This document shows, piece by piece, positions 44,487 to 53,567 of a stretch of DNA of 64,000 nt. The notes beneath the pieces are model-generated. The model saw only the letters and a list, made by a program, of their open reading frames with translations. It did not search any database and was not told where the DNA came from. The first letter of the stretch is position 1. Each line of letters opens with the position of its first letter. A program made the position numbers and the translations under genes. Source of the DNA: Lactobacillus pasteurii DSM 23907 = CRBIP 24.76 (lineage in GTDB: Bacteria; Bacillota; Bacilli; Lactobacillales; Lactobacillaceae); NCBI RefSeq assembly GCF_000297025.1, contig NZ_CAKD01000023.1:248001-312000 (forward strand), read 5' to 3'.

Positions 44487-46550
44487 TTAGTTGCCAAAAA
44501 GGCCTTTAACACTATCATTATACCATTTACTTAACTTTTCGCCCGCATCTTTAATGCCTTTTTGGATTTTTTCTCCCAGTCCATTAGTCCAGTCTGAATC
44601 TGAACCATTTTGCTTGATCAATTGCCCAGCAGCCTTTTCTGAAAATTGCGTTCTCTTGGTATAAGGGAGAATTGCTTCCATTTCTGCTTTATATAGGCTG
44701 GTTATTCCCGTTTCAGAAATTCCCTTCATATAGTGCTGAGCATTAGTCCGATCAAAGCCAACCCAAGTTGAAACAACTACGTCCGGGGTGTAGCCGACAA
44801 TCCATTGATCCTTGGTACCAAAGCCATAAGATACTTCAGTTGAGCCGGTCTTTCCGGCAACTTGATAGCCACTTGGCTGAGCAGATTGGGCGGTTCCGCT
44901 AGTGAAGACGCCTAAAAGCATTGAAGTCATTTCATCAGCAATTTCTTCTGAAATAATTCGATGACTGCCAGTATTCTTGTTTTCGGCTAGGACTTTGCCT
45001 GATGCATCAGTAATCTTGGTAATGAAATATGAACTATTAGGTAGATTTCCCTTATTTGCAAAAGCTGAGTAAGCTCTAGCCATTTGCAAAGGAGAAACAC
45101 CAGTTGAAACGCCACCTAGAGCTAAGGCTAGGTTTTGATCTTTTTTGGATACATTGATGCCAAAGTTTTTAACAGATTGAACACCCTTATTGATGCCAAT
45201 CTTATCTAGTAGCCAAACAGCAGGAACATTTTTACTCAAAGCCAGTGCTTGGTACATTGGAATCGTGTTTGAATAGGAATTATCAACGTTATGAGGTTCA
45301 TAGCCATTTTTGCCAAACTTCTGCAACTTATTCGATAAAGCAGAATCATAATGATAGCCTGCTTGAAGTGCTGGAGTGTAAACGGCAAGTGGCTTCATAG
45401 TTGAACCAGGCTGGCGGCGCATTTGTATAGCGCGGTTATAGCCACGAAAAACATGTTCTCCTCGTCCGCCCACAATCGCTCTAACTGCACCAGTTGTTGG
45501 GTCCATCGCTACACTGGCACCTTGAACTTTAGTACCATCAGCAGCATCGGCAGGGAAGAGCCAATTTTGCGTAAAGTCGTACTGCATTACCTGTTGATAA
45601 TTTTGATCAAGCGTCGTGTAGATCTTCAGGCCCTTGTTCATAACATCTTCTTCTTTTAGGCCGTAACGATTGATTGCTTCGTCAATTACAGCATCGAAGA
45701 AATATGGATAACGATAGCCATCTTTACTGTTATAAGTATCGCGTAAAACAAGGCCGGTTGATTGTGCTTGTTTAGCTTGGCTAGCTGAAATCTTCTTAGT
45801 TTCAACCATCAAATTCAAAATTAGATTTCTTCTAGAAATCGCATTCTTCATATGATCAATTGGGTTATAGTAAGAAGGATTTCTAAGCATACCAGCTAAA
45901 GTAGCCGCTTCTGAGATGGTCACTTCACTAGCGCTCTTTCCAAAATATTTTTGACTGGCATCTTCAACGCCCCAAACACCATTTCCAAAGTAGGCATTGT
46001 TAAGATACATCGTTAAAATATCTTTTTTGGAATAGACATGATTGATTTCAATCGCAAAAAATAATTCTTCTAATTTTCTTGAAAAAGTCTGTTCTTGGGT
46101 CAAGATTGAATTTTTTGCTAGTTGCTGAGTCAAAGTAGATCCACCACCGGTAATCTGTCCATGGTGAATCACGAATCCTACCGCAGCCCTAGCCATACCC
46201 TTGACGCTAAAACCTGGATTAGTCCAAAAAGTTCTATCCTCAGTAGCAATCACAGCATTCTTGATATTAGGAGAAATTTTGTTATATTTTACATAAGTAC
46301 CCTTTTGTGAGTACAGTGAACCTGCTTCTTTTCCCTTGTAATCATAAATAGTGGTTGTAGTTGATAAAGCAGCTTTTAAATTTGAAATGTTGGATGTTTT
46401 AACTTTAACTGTATAGGAAGTACAAGTAAATAAAACAATTAGCAATAAAATTAAAATAATCCATCTACCAATAAAAAAGCGGTGATCGATTTGATGCCAT
46501 AAACCTTTTTTTGGCGATTGATTAAATTGATCTCGTTGTAAATTAGACAT
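44487..46550 (-). CDS. pbp1A: Penicillin-binding protein 1A (bifunctional transglycosylase/transpeptidase)
   Basis: This 687-residue class A PBP has a short cytoplasmic tail and one membrane helix at ~30-52. The GT51 glycosyltransferase domain has EDRTFWTNPGFSVKGMARA with the catalytic Glu, and GGSTLTQQLAKN. The transpeptidase domain has PGSTMKP (Ser-x-x-Lys), SKN and AGKTGS. The start at 46550 is preceded by AAGGAAG. The longer frame to 46580 lacks a ribosome-binding site. It is monocistronic or the first gene of the run that continues to yhaM. Confidence 0.95.
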   Translation of the reverse strand: MSNLQRDQFNQSPKKGLWHQIDHRFFIGRWIILILLLIVLFTCTSYTVKVKTSNISNLKAALSTTTTIYDYKGKEAGSLYSQKGTYVKYNKISPNIKNAVIATEDRTFWTNPGFSVKGMARAAVGFVIHHGQITGGGSTLTQQLAKNSILTQEQTFSRKLEELFFAIEINHVYSKKDILTMYLNNAYFGNGVWGVEDASQKYFGKSASEVTISEAATLAGMLRNPSYYNPIDHMKNAISRRNLILNLMVETKKISASQAKQAQSTGLVLRDTYNSKDGYRYPYFFDAVIDEAINRYGLKEEDVMNKGLKIYTTLDQNYQQVMQYDFTQNWLFPADAADGTKVQGASVAMDPTTGAVRAIVGGRGEHVFRGYNRAIQMRRQPGSTMKPLAVYTPALQAGYHYDSALSNKLQKFGKNGYEPHNVDNSYSNTIPMYQALALSKNVPAVWLLDKIGINKGVQSVKNFGINVSKKDQNLALALGGVSTGVSPLQMARAYSAFANKGNLPNSSYFITKITDASGKVLAENKNTGSHRIISEEIADEMTSMLLGVFTSGTAQSAQPSGYQVAGKTGSTEVSYGFGTKDQWIVGYTPDVVVSTWVGFDRTNAQHYMKGISETGITSLYKAEMEAILPYTKRTQFSEKAAGQLIKQNGSDSDWTNGLGEKIQKGIKDAGEKLSKWYNDSVKGLFGN

Positions 46551-46638
46551 AATACACTTCCTTATGCTATATTCTAGCACAGCCAGAAGTGTTATCCACC
46601 GTTTTAAAAATAGATTTTAGAAAATATCAATAAATATT

Positions 46639-47493
46639 ATGAAGTACAATTTTTCCCTACAATATCCCAAAACTCGCGATCCTAAGCCTGTATCAAAAGT
46701 ATTGCAAGAGCTATTGATTCCCAGAAAATGGCGACATGAACTAAGGACTAATAAGGTGGTTTTAATCAATCAGAACTATCGCAATTTCAATGAATTGGTT
46801 TATCCAGAAGATCAAATCGATTTAACTTTTGAATATACTTCCCAGCAGCAAGAATATCCTGCTAGTGGTCAAATGCCTGACGTTGTTTATGAAGATCAAG
46901 ATATCTTAATCATCAACAAAAAAGCCGGCCAAAAAACGCATCCTAATTTGTTTGAAACAGATACTGCTTTAAACGACTGTGCTACTTATTTGCATGCTAG
47001 CCCTTATATTGTTCATCGTTTGGACATGTTAACCAGTGGCTTATTGCTTGTTGCAAAAAATCCAATCGTAGTTTCTTTGCTCAATCGTCAGCTTATTTCA
47101 AAAGAATTTAAACGCGATTATCTAGCAAAAGTTAATTTAAATTCTGAAATCGCTTCAAGTGGCACGATTGATTTTCCAATTGGACAGGATCTGGCAGATC
47201 AGCGAAAAAGAAAGGTTGACCCTAATGGATTAAAAGCAATCACTCACTATCAGATAATCAAAAAAGACGCTGACACGGCGACTTTAAAGCTTAGTCTAGA
47301 TACTGGTCGCACTCATCAAATTAGAGTTCATTTAGCAGCCATCGGTTGTCCGATTATTGGCGATCCTTTATATAACCCTAATTATGAAGCTGGGCAGCAA
47401 TTGCAATTGCAGGCCTTTCAAATAGCTCTAACTAAGCCATTTTCATATGAAGAGCTCAAAGTTAAGCTAACAAGAGACAAAATGATTTTATAA
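46639..47493 (+). CDS. RluA family pseudouridine synthase
   Basis: This 284-residue enzyme has the catalytic HRLD motif in YIVHRLDMLTSGLLLVAKN and a C-terminal RTHQIRVHLA block, both diagnostic of RluA/RluD-type synthases. The N-terminal S4-like region is weakly conserved. It makes pseudouridine in rRNA or tRNA; the target is not deducible. It diverges from pbp1A, and no strong ribosome-binding site is visible before the ATG. Confidence 0.92.
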   Translation: MKYNFSLQYPKTRDPKPVSKVLQELLIPRKWRHELRTNKVVLINQNYRNFNELVYPEDQIDLTFEYTSQQQEYPASGQMPDVVYEDQDILIINKKAGQKTHPNLFETDTALNDCATYLHASPYIVHRLDMLTSGLLLVAKNPIVVSLLNRQLISKEFKRDYLAKVNLNSEIASSGTIDFPIGQDLADQRKRKVDPNGLKAITHYQIIKKDADTATLKLSLDTGRTHQIRVHLAAIGCPIIGDPLYNPNYEAGQQLQLQAFQIALTKPFSYEELKVKLTRDKMIL

Positions 47494-47499
47494 ACAACA

Positions 47500-47530
47500 C
47501 AAAAAGGACTGGAAATTTCCAGTCCTTTTC
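47500..47530. terminator. Bidirectional terminator between the pseudouridine synthase gene and fba
   Basis: AAAAGGACTGG and CCAGTCCTTTT pair around a 6-nt loop, flanked by A and T runs between convergent genes. Confidence 0.9.
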
Positions 47531-47545
47531 TGTAGATATTCGAAA

Positions 47546-48463
47546 TTATTCTTCGTTTAATGAGCTACGGTCAAATGATGCATCGTGTGATTCGTCATCG
47601 ATTGATGGAGTACCCATCCATGAGATCATTTCCTTCATAGCGTCAGTAATTGCTTCAGCACCTGGCAACAACAACTTACGTGGGTCGTAACCCTTAGCGT
47701 TCTTGTCTTCATCCTTGCCAGCAAGAATGTAGTCGCGAGTTGCCTTTTGGAATGCCAATTGGAATTCAGTGTTGATGTTGATCTTAGCAATACCAAGTGA
47801 AATAGCCTTTTCAACTTGTTCACGTGGAATACCTGAACCACCGTGCAATACAAGTGGAGTTTCAGGAACAGCTTCTGCGATTTCCTTCAAACGGTCGAAG
47901 TTAAGACCCTTCCAGTCAGCTGGGTAAACACCGTGGATGTTACCAATACCACAAGCAAGCTTGTCAACGCCTGCAGCAACGAATGCCTTAGCGTCTTCAA
48001 CTGAAGCCAATTCTCCGCCTTCAGCGCCTTGGTTTTCACCGATCTTACCGATTTCAGCTTCTACTGAGATACCACGAGCGTGAGCAAGCTTGATGATTTC
48101 CTTAGTCTTAGCAAGGTTTTCTTCAGTTTCAAGCTTGTGGCCGTCGAACATAACGCTTGAGTAACCAAGCTTGATACATTCGATAGCTGATTCATAGTCA
48201 CCGTGGTCCAAGTTCAATACTACAGGAACAGAAATGTTCATTGAGTCCATAGTATCAGCGACTAAATCCTTAACCAACTTGTAGCCACCCATGTACTTAG
48301 CAGCACCAGTTGAAACTTGAATTAAAACTGGAGTTCTAGTTTCTTGAGCAGCACGCAAAATTGAGCGAGTCCATTCCAAGTTGTTAGTGTTGTAAGCACC
48401 TACAGCGTAGTGGTTCTTACGAGCATCTTTGAAGATTTGATTACCATTGTCAAAATAAGCCAT
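47546..48463 (-). CDS. fba: Fructose-bisphosphate aldolase, class II
   Basis: This 305-residue zinc-dependent aldolase of glycolysis carries VVLNLDHGDYESAIECI with the catalytic Asp and zinc His, the VMFDGHKL motif, zinc ligands in VEAEIGKIG and the HGGSGIP phosphate-binding loop. Codon bias is very strong, fitting a highly expressed enzyme. It has its own good promoter and an upstream cre-like site, which suggests CcpA-dependent activation. argS lies upstream in the same direction. Confidence 0.97.
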   Translation of the reverse strand: MAYFDNGNQIFKDARKNHYAVGAYNTNNLEWTRSILRAAQETRTPVLIQVSTGAAKYMGGYKLVKDLVADTMDSMNISVPVVLNLDHGDYESAIECIKLGYSSVMFDGHKLETEENLAKTKEIIKLAHARGISVEAEIGKIGENQGAEGGELASVEDAKAFVAAGVDKLACGIGNIHGVYPADWKGLNFDRLKEIAEAVPETPLVLHGGSGIPREQVEKAISLGIAKININTEFQLAFQKATRDYILAGKDEDKNAKGYDPRKLLLPGAEAITDAMKEMISWMGTPSIDDESHDASFDRSSLNEE

Positions 48464-48494
48464 TAAAAATACCTCCTAAATATCTTACAGGACC

Positions 48495-48523
48495 ATTGTA
48501 CCCTTTTATGAAGTTTTGAACAA
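48495..48523 (-). promoter_or_regulatory. Sigma-A promoter of fba
   Basis: TTGTTC and TACAAT are separated by exactly 17 bp on the minus strand, about 25 nt before the fba ribosome-binding site. Confidence 0.8.
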
Positions 48524-48536
48524 TCTTATTAACCAA

Positions 48537-48550
48537 TGTAAGCGTTATTA
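48537..48550. promoter_or_regulatory. Candidate cre site (CcpA) upstream of fba
   Basis: TGTAAGCGTTATTA matches the cre consensus TGWNANCGNTNWCA at 13 of 14 positions. It lies 13 bp upstream of the -35 box, with its centre about 55 bp before the predicted start of transcription. CcpA bound upstream of -35 usually activates rather than represses. Confidence 0.62.
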
Positions 48551-48568
48551 TTTTTCTTTTCAATAAAA

Positions 48569-50251
48569 CTACATTTCCTTAGGTGCATTTACACCCAATA
48601 ACTCAAGGGCAGCCGTCAAAACAATTGAAGTTGCTTCAACTAATGATAGACGTTCTGCAAGGTATTCATCGTCCGTTAGAATCTTCACATTTGCATAGTA
48701 TTTGTTAAATTTCTTAGCCAAATTCAATGCATACTTGGCAATAATTGATGGTTCAAACTTGTCACTAGCACGGGCAATAATTCTTGGAAAGTCTGCCAAG
48801 TCCTTAGCTACTGCAAATGACCATTCATCTGACAAGTTTTTAGCTGGAGCAGCTTCTTTACCCATTGCCTTAGCTTTTCTAAGCACGCTTTGCGCACGAG
48901 CATTAGTGTATTGAACGTAAGGACCAGTATCACCTTCGAAGCGAACAACTTCTTCAAGGTCAAAGTCAAAGTTGTCTAGTCGATCATTCTTCAAGTCGTG
49001 GAAGACTACCGCACCTACACCAACATCATGAGCAACTTGGTCCTTGTTTTCAAGATTAGGGTTCTTAGCTTCAATTTGTTCTTTAGCAAGTGAAACTGCA
49101 TCTCTTAAAACTTGATCTAAGAAAACAACGTTACCCTTTCTAGTTGAAAGCTTCTTACCGCCTTGAGTAATCAAACCAAACGGAATGTGGTAAATTTCAT
49201 CAGCCCAATCGTAGCCCATCTTCTTCAAAACAGTCTTCAATTCGACAAAGTGATTTGCTTGCTCGCCACCAACAACGTATAACATTTTTACGAAGTCATA
49301 TTCTTTCTTTCTCCATTCAGCAGCTGCTAGATCTCTAGTCAAGTAAATTGAAGTTCCATCAGACTTAACGATAATTGCTGGGTTTTCGCCTTCGCCCATG
49401 TCAACAACTTGCGCACCACGTGATTCATGCAACAAGTTCTTTTCTTTCAATTCATCAATTACTGGTTGCATCTTGTCATTAAAGAAAGCTTCACCATTGT
49501 ATGAATCAAAAGTTACGCCAAGCTCTTTGTAGATTCGCTTAAAGTCTTGCAAAGATACTTCTCTGAACCATTGCCATAATTTTACAGCTTCTGGATCGCC
49601 TTCTTCTAATTTTTTGAACCATTCACGGCCTTCATCGTCTAAAGCCGGATCTTTTTCAGCTTCTTCGTGGAATTTTACGTAGTAGTGGAAGAGGTTCATG
49701 ATTGGATCCTTCTTAACGTCCTCTTCGCTACCCCAATGCTTGTAGGCGGAAATCAACTTACCAAATTGCGTACCATAGTCGCCAAGGTAGTTGATCTTAA
49801 TTGGAGTGTAACCCACCTTCTTCAGAATCTTGGCAATTGAGTTACCAATAACAGTTGATCTAAGGTGACCCATTGACATTGGCTTAGCAATGTTGGGACT
49901 AGACATGTCGATTGGGACATTGCCATGTCCTAATTCTTGTTGACCGTAGTTTTCCTTTTGAGTCAAAACATCTTCAAGCGTAGTTGCAATCAACTTTTGT
50001 GGATTGATTGCAAAGTTGACATAAGGACCTACTGCTTGAATATTTGTAAAGTCTTCGCTAGATAAATCGCTAGCAATTTCGCTGGCAATTTCTGCTGGGT
50101 TCTTGTGCAAAGTCTTAGCTAAAATAAAAGCTGGAAATGCATAATCACCCATCTTTGGATTCTTTGGTCTTTCGATCAATTCGCTGATCTTTTCTTCAGG
50201 CAAATCAACTTTGGTCTTGACAAGTTCGACAACTTTTTCTTTAAAATCCAT
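48569..50251 (-). CDS. argS: Arginyl-tRNA synthetase
   Basis: This 560-residue class I synthetase has an N-terminal Add1 domain (~1-110), the HIGH-like motif in SPNIAKPMSMGHLRST and a Rossmann core. There is no KMSKS but LSTRKGN, as usual for many ArgRS. The helical C-terminal anticodon-binding domain has the YVQYTNARAQS motif. It is controlled by a T-box leader upstream. Confidence 0.97.
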   Translation of the reverse strand: MDFKEKVVELVKTKVDLPEEKISELIERPKNPKMGDYAFPAFILAKTLHKNPAEIASEIASDLSSEDFTNIQAVGPYVNFAINPQKLIATTLEDVLTQKENYGQQELGHGNVPIDMSSPNIAKPMSMGHLRSTVIGNSIAKILKKVGYTPIKINYLGDYGTQFGKLISAYKHWGSEEDVKKDPIMNLFHYYVKFHEEAEKDPALDDEGREWFKKLEEGDPEAVKLWQWFREVSLQDFKRIYKELGVTFDSYNGEAFFNDKMQPVIDELKEKNLLHESRGAQVVDMGEGENPAIIVKSDGTSIYLTRDLAAAEWRKKEYDFVKMLYVVGGEQANHFVELKTVLKKMGYDWADEIYHIPFGLITQGGKKLSTRKGNVVFLDQVLRDAVSLAKEQIEAKNPNLENKDQVAHDVGVGAVVFHDLKNDRLDNFDFDLEEVVRFEGDTGPYVQYTNARAQSVLRKAKAMGKEAAPAKNLSDEWSFAVAKDLADFPRIIARASDKFEPSIIAKYALNLAKKFNKYYANVKILTDDEYLAERLSLVEATSIVLTAALELLGVNAPKEM

Positions 50252-50274
50252 TTCTTACCTACTTTCAATAAATA

Positions 50275-50464
50275 AAAAACGTCTCCTTCCATGATAGAAA
50301 GAGACGAGATTGCTTCCCGCGGTACCACTCTAATTGATACGAAGTATCCACTCTAATAATCTTAATTAAAAGTCAGCCACGCCTTCAATAAGCATCCTTG
50401 CTTAGCTTTCACCACCCTAAGCTCGCTAAAAAATCAACTTATCTACTACTGCTAACCTGCTAGA
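50275..50464 (-). ncRNA. T-box riboswitch, tRNA-Arg (argS leader)
   Basis: T-box sequence AGAGTGGTACCGCGG lies at 50318-50331 on the minus strand, followed by a terminator (CGTCTC pairing with GAGACG, then TTTTTT). The apical stem I motif GGGTGGTGAAAGCTAAGC is present. An Arg codon CGT (50379-50381) lies in the predicted specifier region after GAAGG. Confidence 0.92.
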
Positions 50465-50469
50465 ACAAA

Positions 50470-50499
50470 ATTATAACAGGAAATCAGCTAGCTTGCCAA
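50470..50499 (-). promoter_or_regulatory. Promoter of the argS T-box transcript
   Basis: TTGGCA and TATAAT are separated by 18 bp on the minus strand. The -35 box sits directly after the stop codon of the L,D-transpeptidase gene. Confidence 0.75.
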
Positions 50500-51156
50500 C
50501 TAAATATCCTTAATTACAACCTTGGTTCCAGCTGGAAGTTCATCCATCAACCATTTTGAATCAGGAATACTTAAGCGAATGCAGCCGTGAGATCCTTGAG
50601 TCTTGCCCAACTTTTCAGCTTCCTTGATGTTAATCTTGCCACTAGCGTTAGTAGGAACTGAGTGCAAAAGATAGACATTATTTGGATCCCAGCTAGTCCA
50701 GTTAAGAGCACCTTCATTCAATCCTTGGTTAAAGAAGCTGTCGCCTCTTCCACCTTCAATTCTGAAAGTTCCAGTTGGTGTAACTGACTTGCCTTTTTTG
50801 TAAACTCCACCTGTTGATAGCATGGTGTAGATTACTTTGCCATTTTCAAGGACATAAGTTCTGTTGCCCTTCAATGATACGCGAATCACTAAATTCTTAG
50901 CTTGGGTCAAGTCGGGATGCTTCTTAGTCTCACTAGTCTTCTTCCAAGTTCCTTCTGGTCTTAAGTCAGCTGGATCCTTGTATGGCTTATAATCAGGTTT
51001 TGGAGCCTTCTTTTTGGCCACCTTTTTCTTAGCTGGCTTCTTAGCATCCTTTTGATAAGTTACATTCTGAGCAGCATTTGATTGAGGGATACATACTTTA
51101 GCCAAGGCAAAAACACCTATTAAAGCAACTGCTGCCGCTACCATAATTTTCTTCAT
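50500..51156 (-). CDS. L,D-transpeptidase (YkuD domain)
   Basis: This 218-residue secreted protein has a signal peptide or membrane anchor (MKKIMVAAAVALIGVFALA), a Lys/Pro-rich linker (~38-58), then a YkuD domain with the catalytic motif SHGCIRLS (Cys191 region) and an upstream His in LLHSVP. It forms 3-3 or other L,D cross-links, or attaches proteins to peptidoglycan. Beta-lactams other than carbapenems inhibit such enzymes poorly. Its ATG follows the nnrD stop directly. Confidence 0.93.
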   Translation of the reverse strand: MKKIMVAAAVALIGVFALAKVCIPQSNAAQNVTYQKDAKKPAKKKVAKKKAPKPDYKPYKDPADLRPEGTWKKTSETKKHPDLTQAKNLVIRVSLKGNRTYVLENGKVIYTMLSTGGVYKKGKSVTPTGTFRIEGGRGDSFFNQGLNEGALNWTSWDPNNVYLLHSVPTNASGKINIKEAEKLGKTQGSHGCIRLSIPDSKWLMDELPAGTKVVIKDI

Positions 51157-52011
51157 CTACATTTTCCGTTCCTTAGCACAATATTTTTTCATTAATTCAG
51201 GCAAGCGCTTGGATAGCGCTGTTGGTTTTACGACATAGTTATCTTTATACACTATATCACCAGCTAGCGAATGAAGATACACTGCCGCTGAAATTGTGTC
51301 AAAACTGTAATCAAATTGCGCTATAAAAGCACCGATAATCCCAGCTAGCGTATCACCACTGCCACCTATGGCCATTCCAGGATTGCCAATAGGATTAATT
51401 GCCTGATGGCCAAATAGGTCATATATTCTGGTCTGATTAGATTTTAACACCAAAATCGCTTCGCGTCCCAAAAGTAGATCCTTAAAGGCAGCCAAATTTG
51501 CACCATCGGTTTGAAATGGAATTCTCAATCCACTTAATCTTTGCCATTCCATTTGGTGTGGGGTCAGTACCAATTTGCCTTTTGCCGGAATAAGTTGATG
51601 ATCTTGGCTAATCAAATCAAGCGCACTTGCATCCAAAACCACCGTTTGCTTTTCAGTGACATTAGTAGCCAAAATGTTCATGACCTTCTTGGCTTGCAAA
51701 TTCACGCCTAATCCTGGGCCACAGACAATTACGTCCATTTTTCGAATTAACTCTGGCAAATGTTGATCGCGCCAATCGATAAACATTGCTTCGGGATCAC
51801 GACTATGCAATGCTGTTAGATTAATCAAGTGAGTAGCTACTGCTGTTAGTCCTGCACCTGCATTAATTGCGCCCTCGGTTGCCATAATAATGGCCCCACC
51901 ATAATTTTCATTTCCACCAATTAACAGAAGTCGTCCATAATCTCCCTTATGACTGTGACTTTTTCTAGGAGTTATAACTCGACTTAAAATATCGGCAGTA
52001 AGTTCTTGCAT
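51157..52011 (-). CDS. nnrD: ADP-dependent NAD(P)H-hydrate dehydratase
   Basis: This 284-residue ribokinase-like enzyme repairs hydrated NADH and NADPH. The motifs LLIGGNENYGGAIIMA, VCGPGLG, LTPHQMEW and the catalytic-region NPGMAIGGSGDTLAGIIGAF are present. The epimerase domain often fused to it is absent, so this is the stand-alone dehydratase (YxkO type). It overlaps the dacA stop by one base. Confidence 0.94.
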   Translation of the reverse strand: MQELTADILSRVITPRKSHSHKGDYGRLLLIGGNENYGGAIIMATEGAINAGAGLTAVATHLINLTALHSRDPEAMFIDWRDQHLPELIRKMDVIVCGPGLGVNLQAKKVMNILATNVTEKQTVVLDASALDLISQDHQLIPAKGKLVLTPHQMEWQRLSGLRIPFQTDGANLAAFKDLLLGREAILVLKSNQTRIYDLFGHQAINPIGNPGMAIGGSGDTLAGIIGAFIAQFDYSFDTISAAVYLHSLAGDIVYKDNYVVKPTALSKRLPELMKKYCAKERKM

Positions 52012-53312
52012 TATTCTTTACCTATAATCCAACGCCATATTCTTACAAAAATATTTGCCTTATTCGTTCCTTGCAAAGCTTTGGCTTGAACTTCCATTTG
52101 CTTAGGATTGTCAATTGAAATCAACTTAGTTGATCCAGACTTAAAGCGGTAAGAGTTTACAATCTGTCCCTTAGCAACTCCAGCTTCAACTGAGGAATAC
52201 TTCATGCTTGAGGATAATTTTTTGCCATCAACTGGATCCCAAAGAGTTGTCTTCTTATTCAAGCCGATTGGAATTGATAAAGCTTGACCGTCAATAACCT
52301 TCATCGTTTCATGGTTATTGATTTTGGTATTTTTGCTTAAAACAACAGGGGTGTAGTTTGCATAAATGTAGTTGAGCAATTTCTTAGTCTGAACAAATCT
52401 TGATGGGTCTGTACCATCTGCATGCTTTGCTCCCATAACAACCGTAATGAGTCGGCCGCCATTCTTTTTGATGGTACCAATGAAGCAAGCTCCGGCAGCA
52501 TCGGTAGTACCAGTCTTCAAACCATCAACTTTAAGACTAGAATCATATTGAGACAACCCCTTTAACATCCAGTTAAAGTTAATCATTGTGGTATTAGAAT
52601 TGCCATCTTTGAAATTCATATGGGCAATCTTAGTTGTCTTCAAAACTTCAGGATATTTTGCCAATAGCTTTTGGCCCACAATTGCCATATCAACAGCTGA
52701 CATGGTATTTTCCGCATTCTTGGAAACGCCAGGGTAAGCTGCTTTACCTAAATTTCCATTTGGCAATCCGCAAACGGTATAAATCTTAGCATCCTTAATG
52801 CCCCACTTAACCAGCTGTGCACGCATCTTTTTGACAAAAGCAACCTGTGAGCCAGAAACAGCCTGAGCCAAACACATCGCTGCCCCGTTAGCTGATTCAA
52901 TCAAAGTAGCTTGATAAAGTTGTCTAACTGTATAAAGATGACCTTTCTTCAAAGGTACGTTTGAATATTCTAGATTATTTGCCACCTTAACTATCTCACT
53001 AGTTGGCTCTACCTTGGTATCCCAGCTGATAGTTTTGTTTTTGATAGCTTCTAAAGTTAAATAAATAGTAATCAACTTAGTCATTGAAGCGATTGGCAAA
53101 GTCTTATTTGCATTTTTTGCATATAGAACTTGGCCACTATTTGCATCAATCGCAATAGCAGACTTAACGTCTAAATTTAATTTGTTGTCCTGATAAGAGT
53201 TAATTTGACTAGCAGCTTGAGCAGCACCAGCTCCTGAAGTTAAACTAATCGAGCATGTCAAAGCGATCATCAATGCAATGATGCTTTTTCTAAATTTATT
53301 CTTTTTAAACAT
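52011..53312 (-). CDS. dacA: D-alanyl-D-alanine carboxypeptidase (DacA/PBP5 type)
   Basis: This 433-residue low-molecular-weight PBP trims the terminal D-Ala from peptidoglycan stems. A cleavable signal peptide ends near AAQAAS. The S11 peptidase motifs are SMTK (Ser76 region), SAN and KTG (in DGLKTGTTDAAG). A PBP5-like C-terminal beta domain and an amphipathic end (IFVRIWRWIIGK) anchor it to the membrane. It is first in the dacA-nnrD-ldt run. Confidence 0.96.
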   Translation of the reverse strand: MFKKNKFRKSIIALMIALTCSISLTSGAGAAQAASQINSYQDNKLNLDVKSAIAIDANSGQVLYAKNANKTLPIASMTKLITIYLTLEAIKNKTISWDTKVEPTSEIVKVANNLEYSNVPLKKGHLYTVRQLYQATLIESANGAAMCLAQAVSGSQVAFVKKMRAQLVKWGIKDAKIYTVCGLPNGNLGKAAYPGVSKNAENTMSAVDMAIVGQKLLAKYPEVLKTTKIAHMNFKDGNSNTTMINFNWMLKGLSQYDSSLKVDGLKTGTTDAAGACFIGTIKKNGGRLITVVMGAKHADGTDPSRFVQTKKLLNYIYANYTPVVLSKNTKINNHETMKVIDGQALSIPIGLNKKTTLWDPVDGKKLSSSMKYSSVEAGVAKGQIVNSYRFKSGSTKLISIDNPKQMEVQAKALQGTNKANIFVRIWRWIIGKE

Positions 53313-53355
53313 ATTTGCCTTCCTTTTTTACTTATTTGCAAAATAAGTATTTCCC

Positions 53356-53384
53356 TTACATTTTATCAAATTATTTGATATGAT
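53356..53384 (+). promoter_or_regulatory. Promoter of tRNA-Leu
   Basis: TTACAT and TATGAT are separated by 17 bp, ending 24 bp before the tRNA 5' end. Confidence 0.6.
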
Positions 53385-53408
53385 TAGTAGTGAATTTAAA
53401 TTTAAAAA

Positions 53409-53492
53409 GCCCCGATGGCGGAATTGGCAGACGCGCAGCGTTCAGGTCGCTGTTCAGGTAACTGAGTGAAAGTTCGAGTCTTTTTCGGGGCA
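53409..53492 (+). tRNA. tRNA-Leu, anticodon CAG
   Basis: The acceptor arm GCCCCGA pairs with TCGGGGC plus discriminator A. The D arm contains GGCAGACGC. The anticodon stem CAGCG/CGCTG holds loop TTCAGGT with anticodon CAG at 53443-53445. There is a long variable arm and a T loop TTCGAGT. The long variable arm confirms tRNA-Leu. No CCA is encoded, as is common in Firmicutes. The T stem is weak (mostly A-T with a G-U). Confidence 0.96.
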
Positions 53493-53498
53493 TAATGT

Positions 53499-53552
53499 AA
53501 TAACCACCTAGAGGTTCATATCATATCAAATCTTCTAGGTGGTTATTTTTAT
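53499..53552. terminator. Terminator after tRNA-Leu and the convergent gene
   Basis: AATAACCACCTAGA and TCTAGGTGGTTATT form a 14-bp stem with a 21-nt loop and a T run on the plus strand. It also lies just beyond the stop of the minus-strand gene at 53568. Confidence 0.85.
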
Positions 53553-53567
53553 CGTCTAATTAGCGAT

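Noticed and set aside
53409-53492. tRNA-Leu as a pseudogene because of its weak T stem and missing CCA
   Set aside because: All arms pair, the anticodon loop is normal, and CCA is often added after transcription in Firmicutes.
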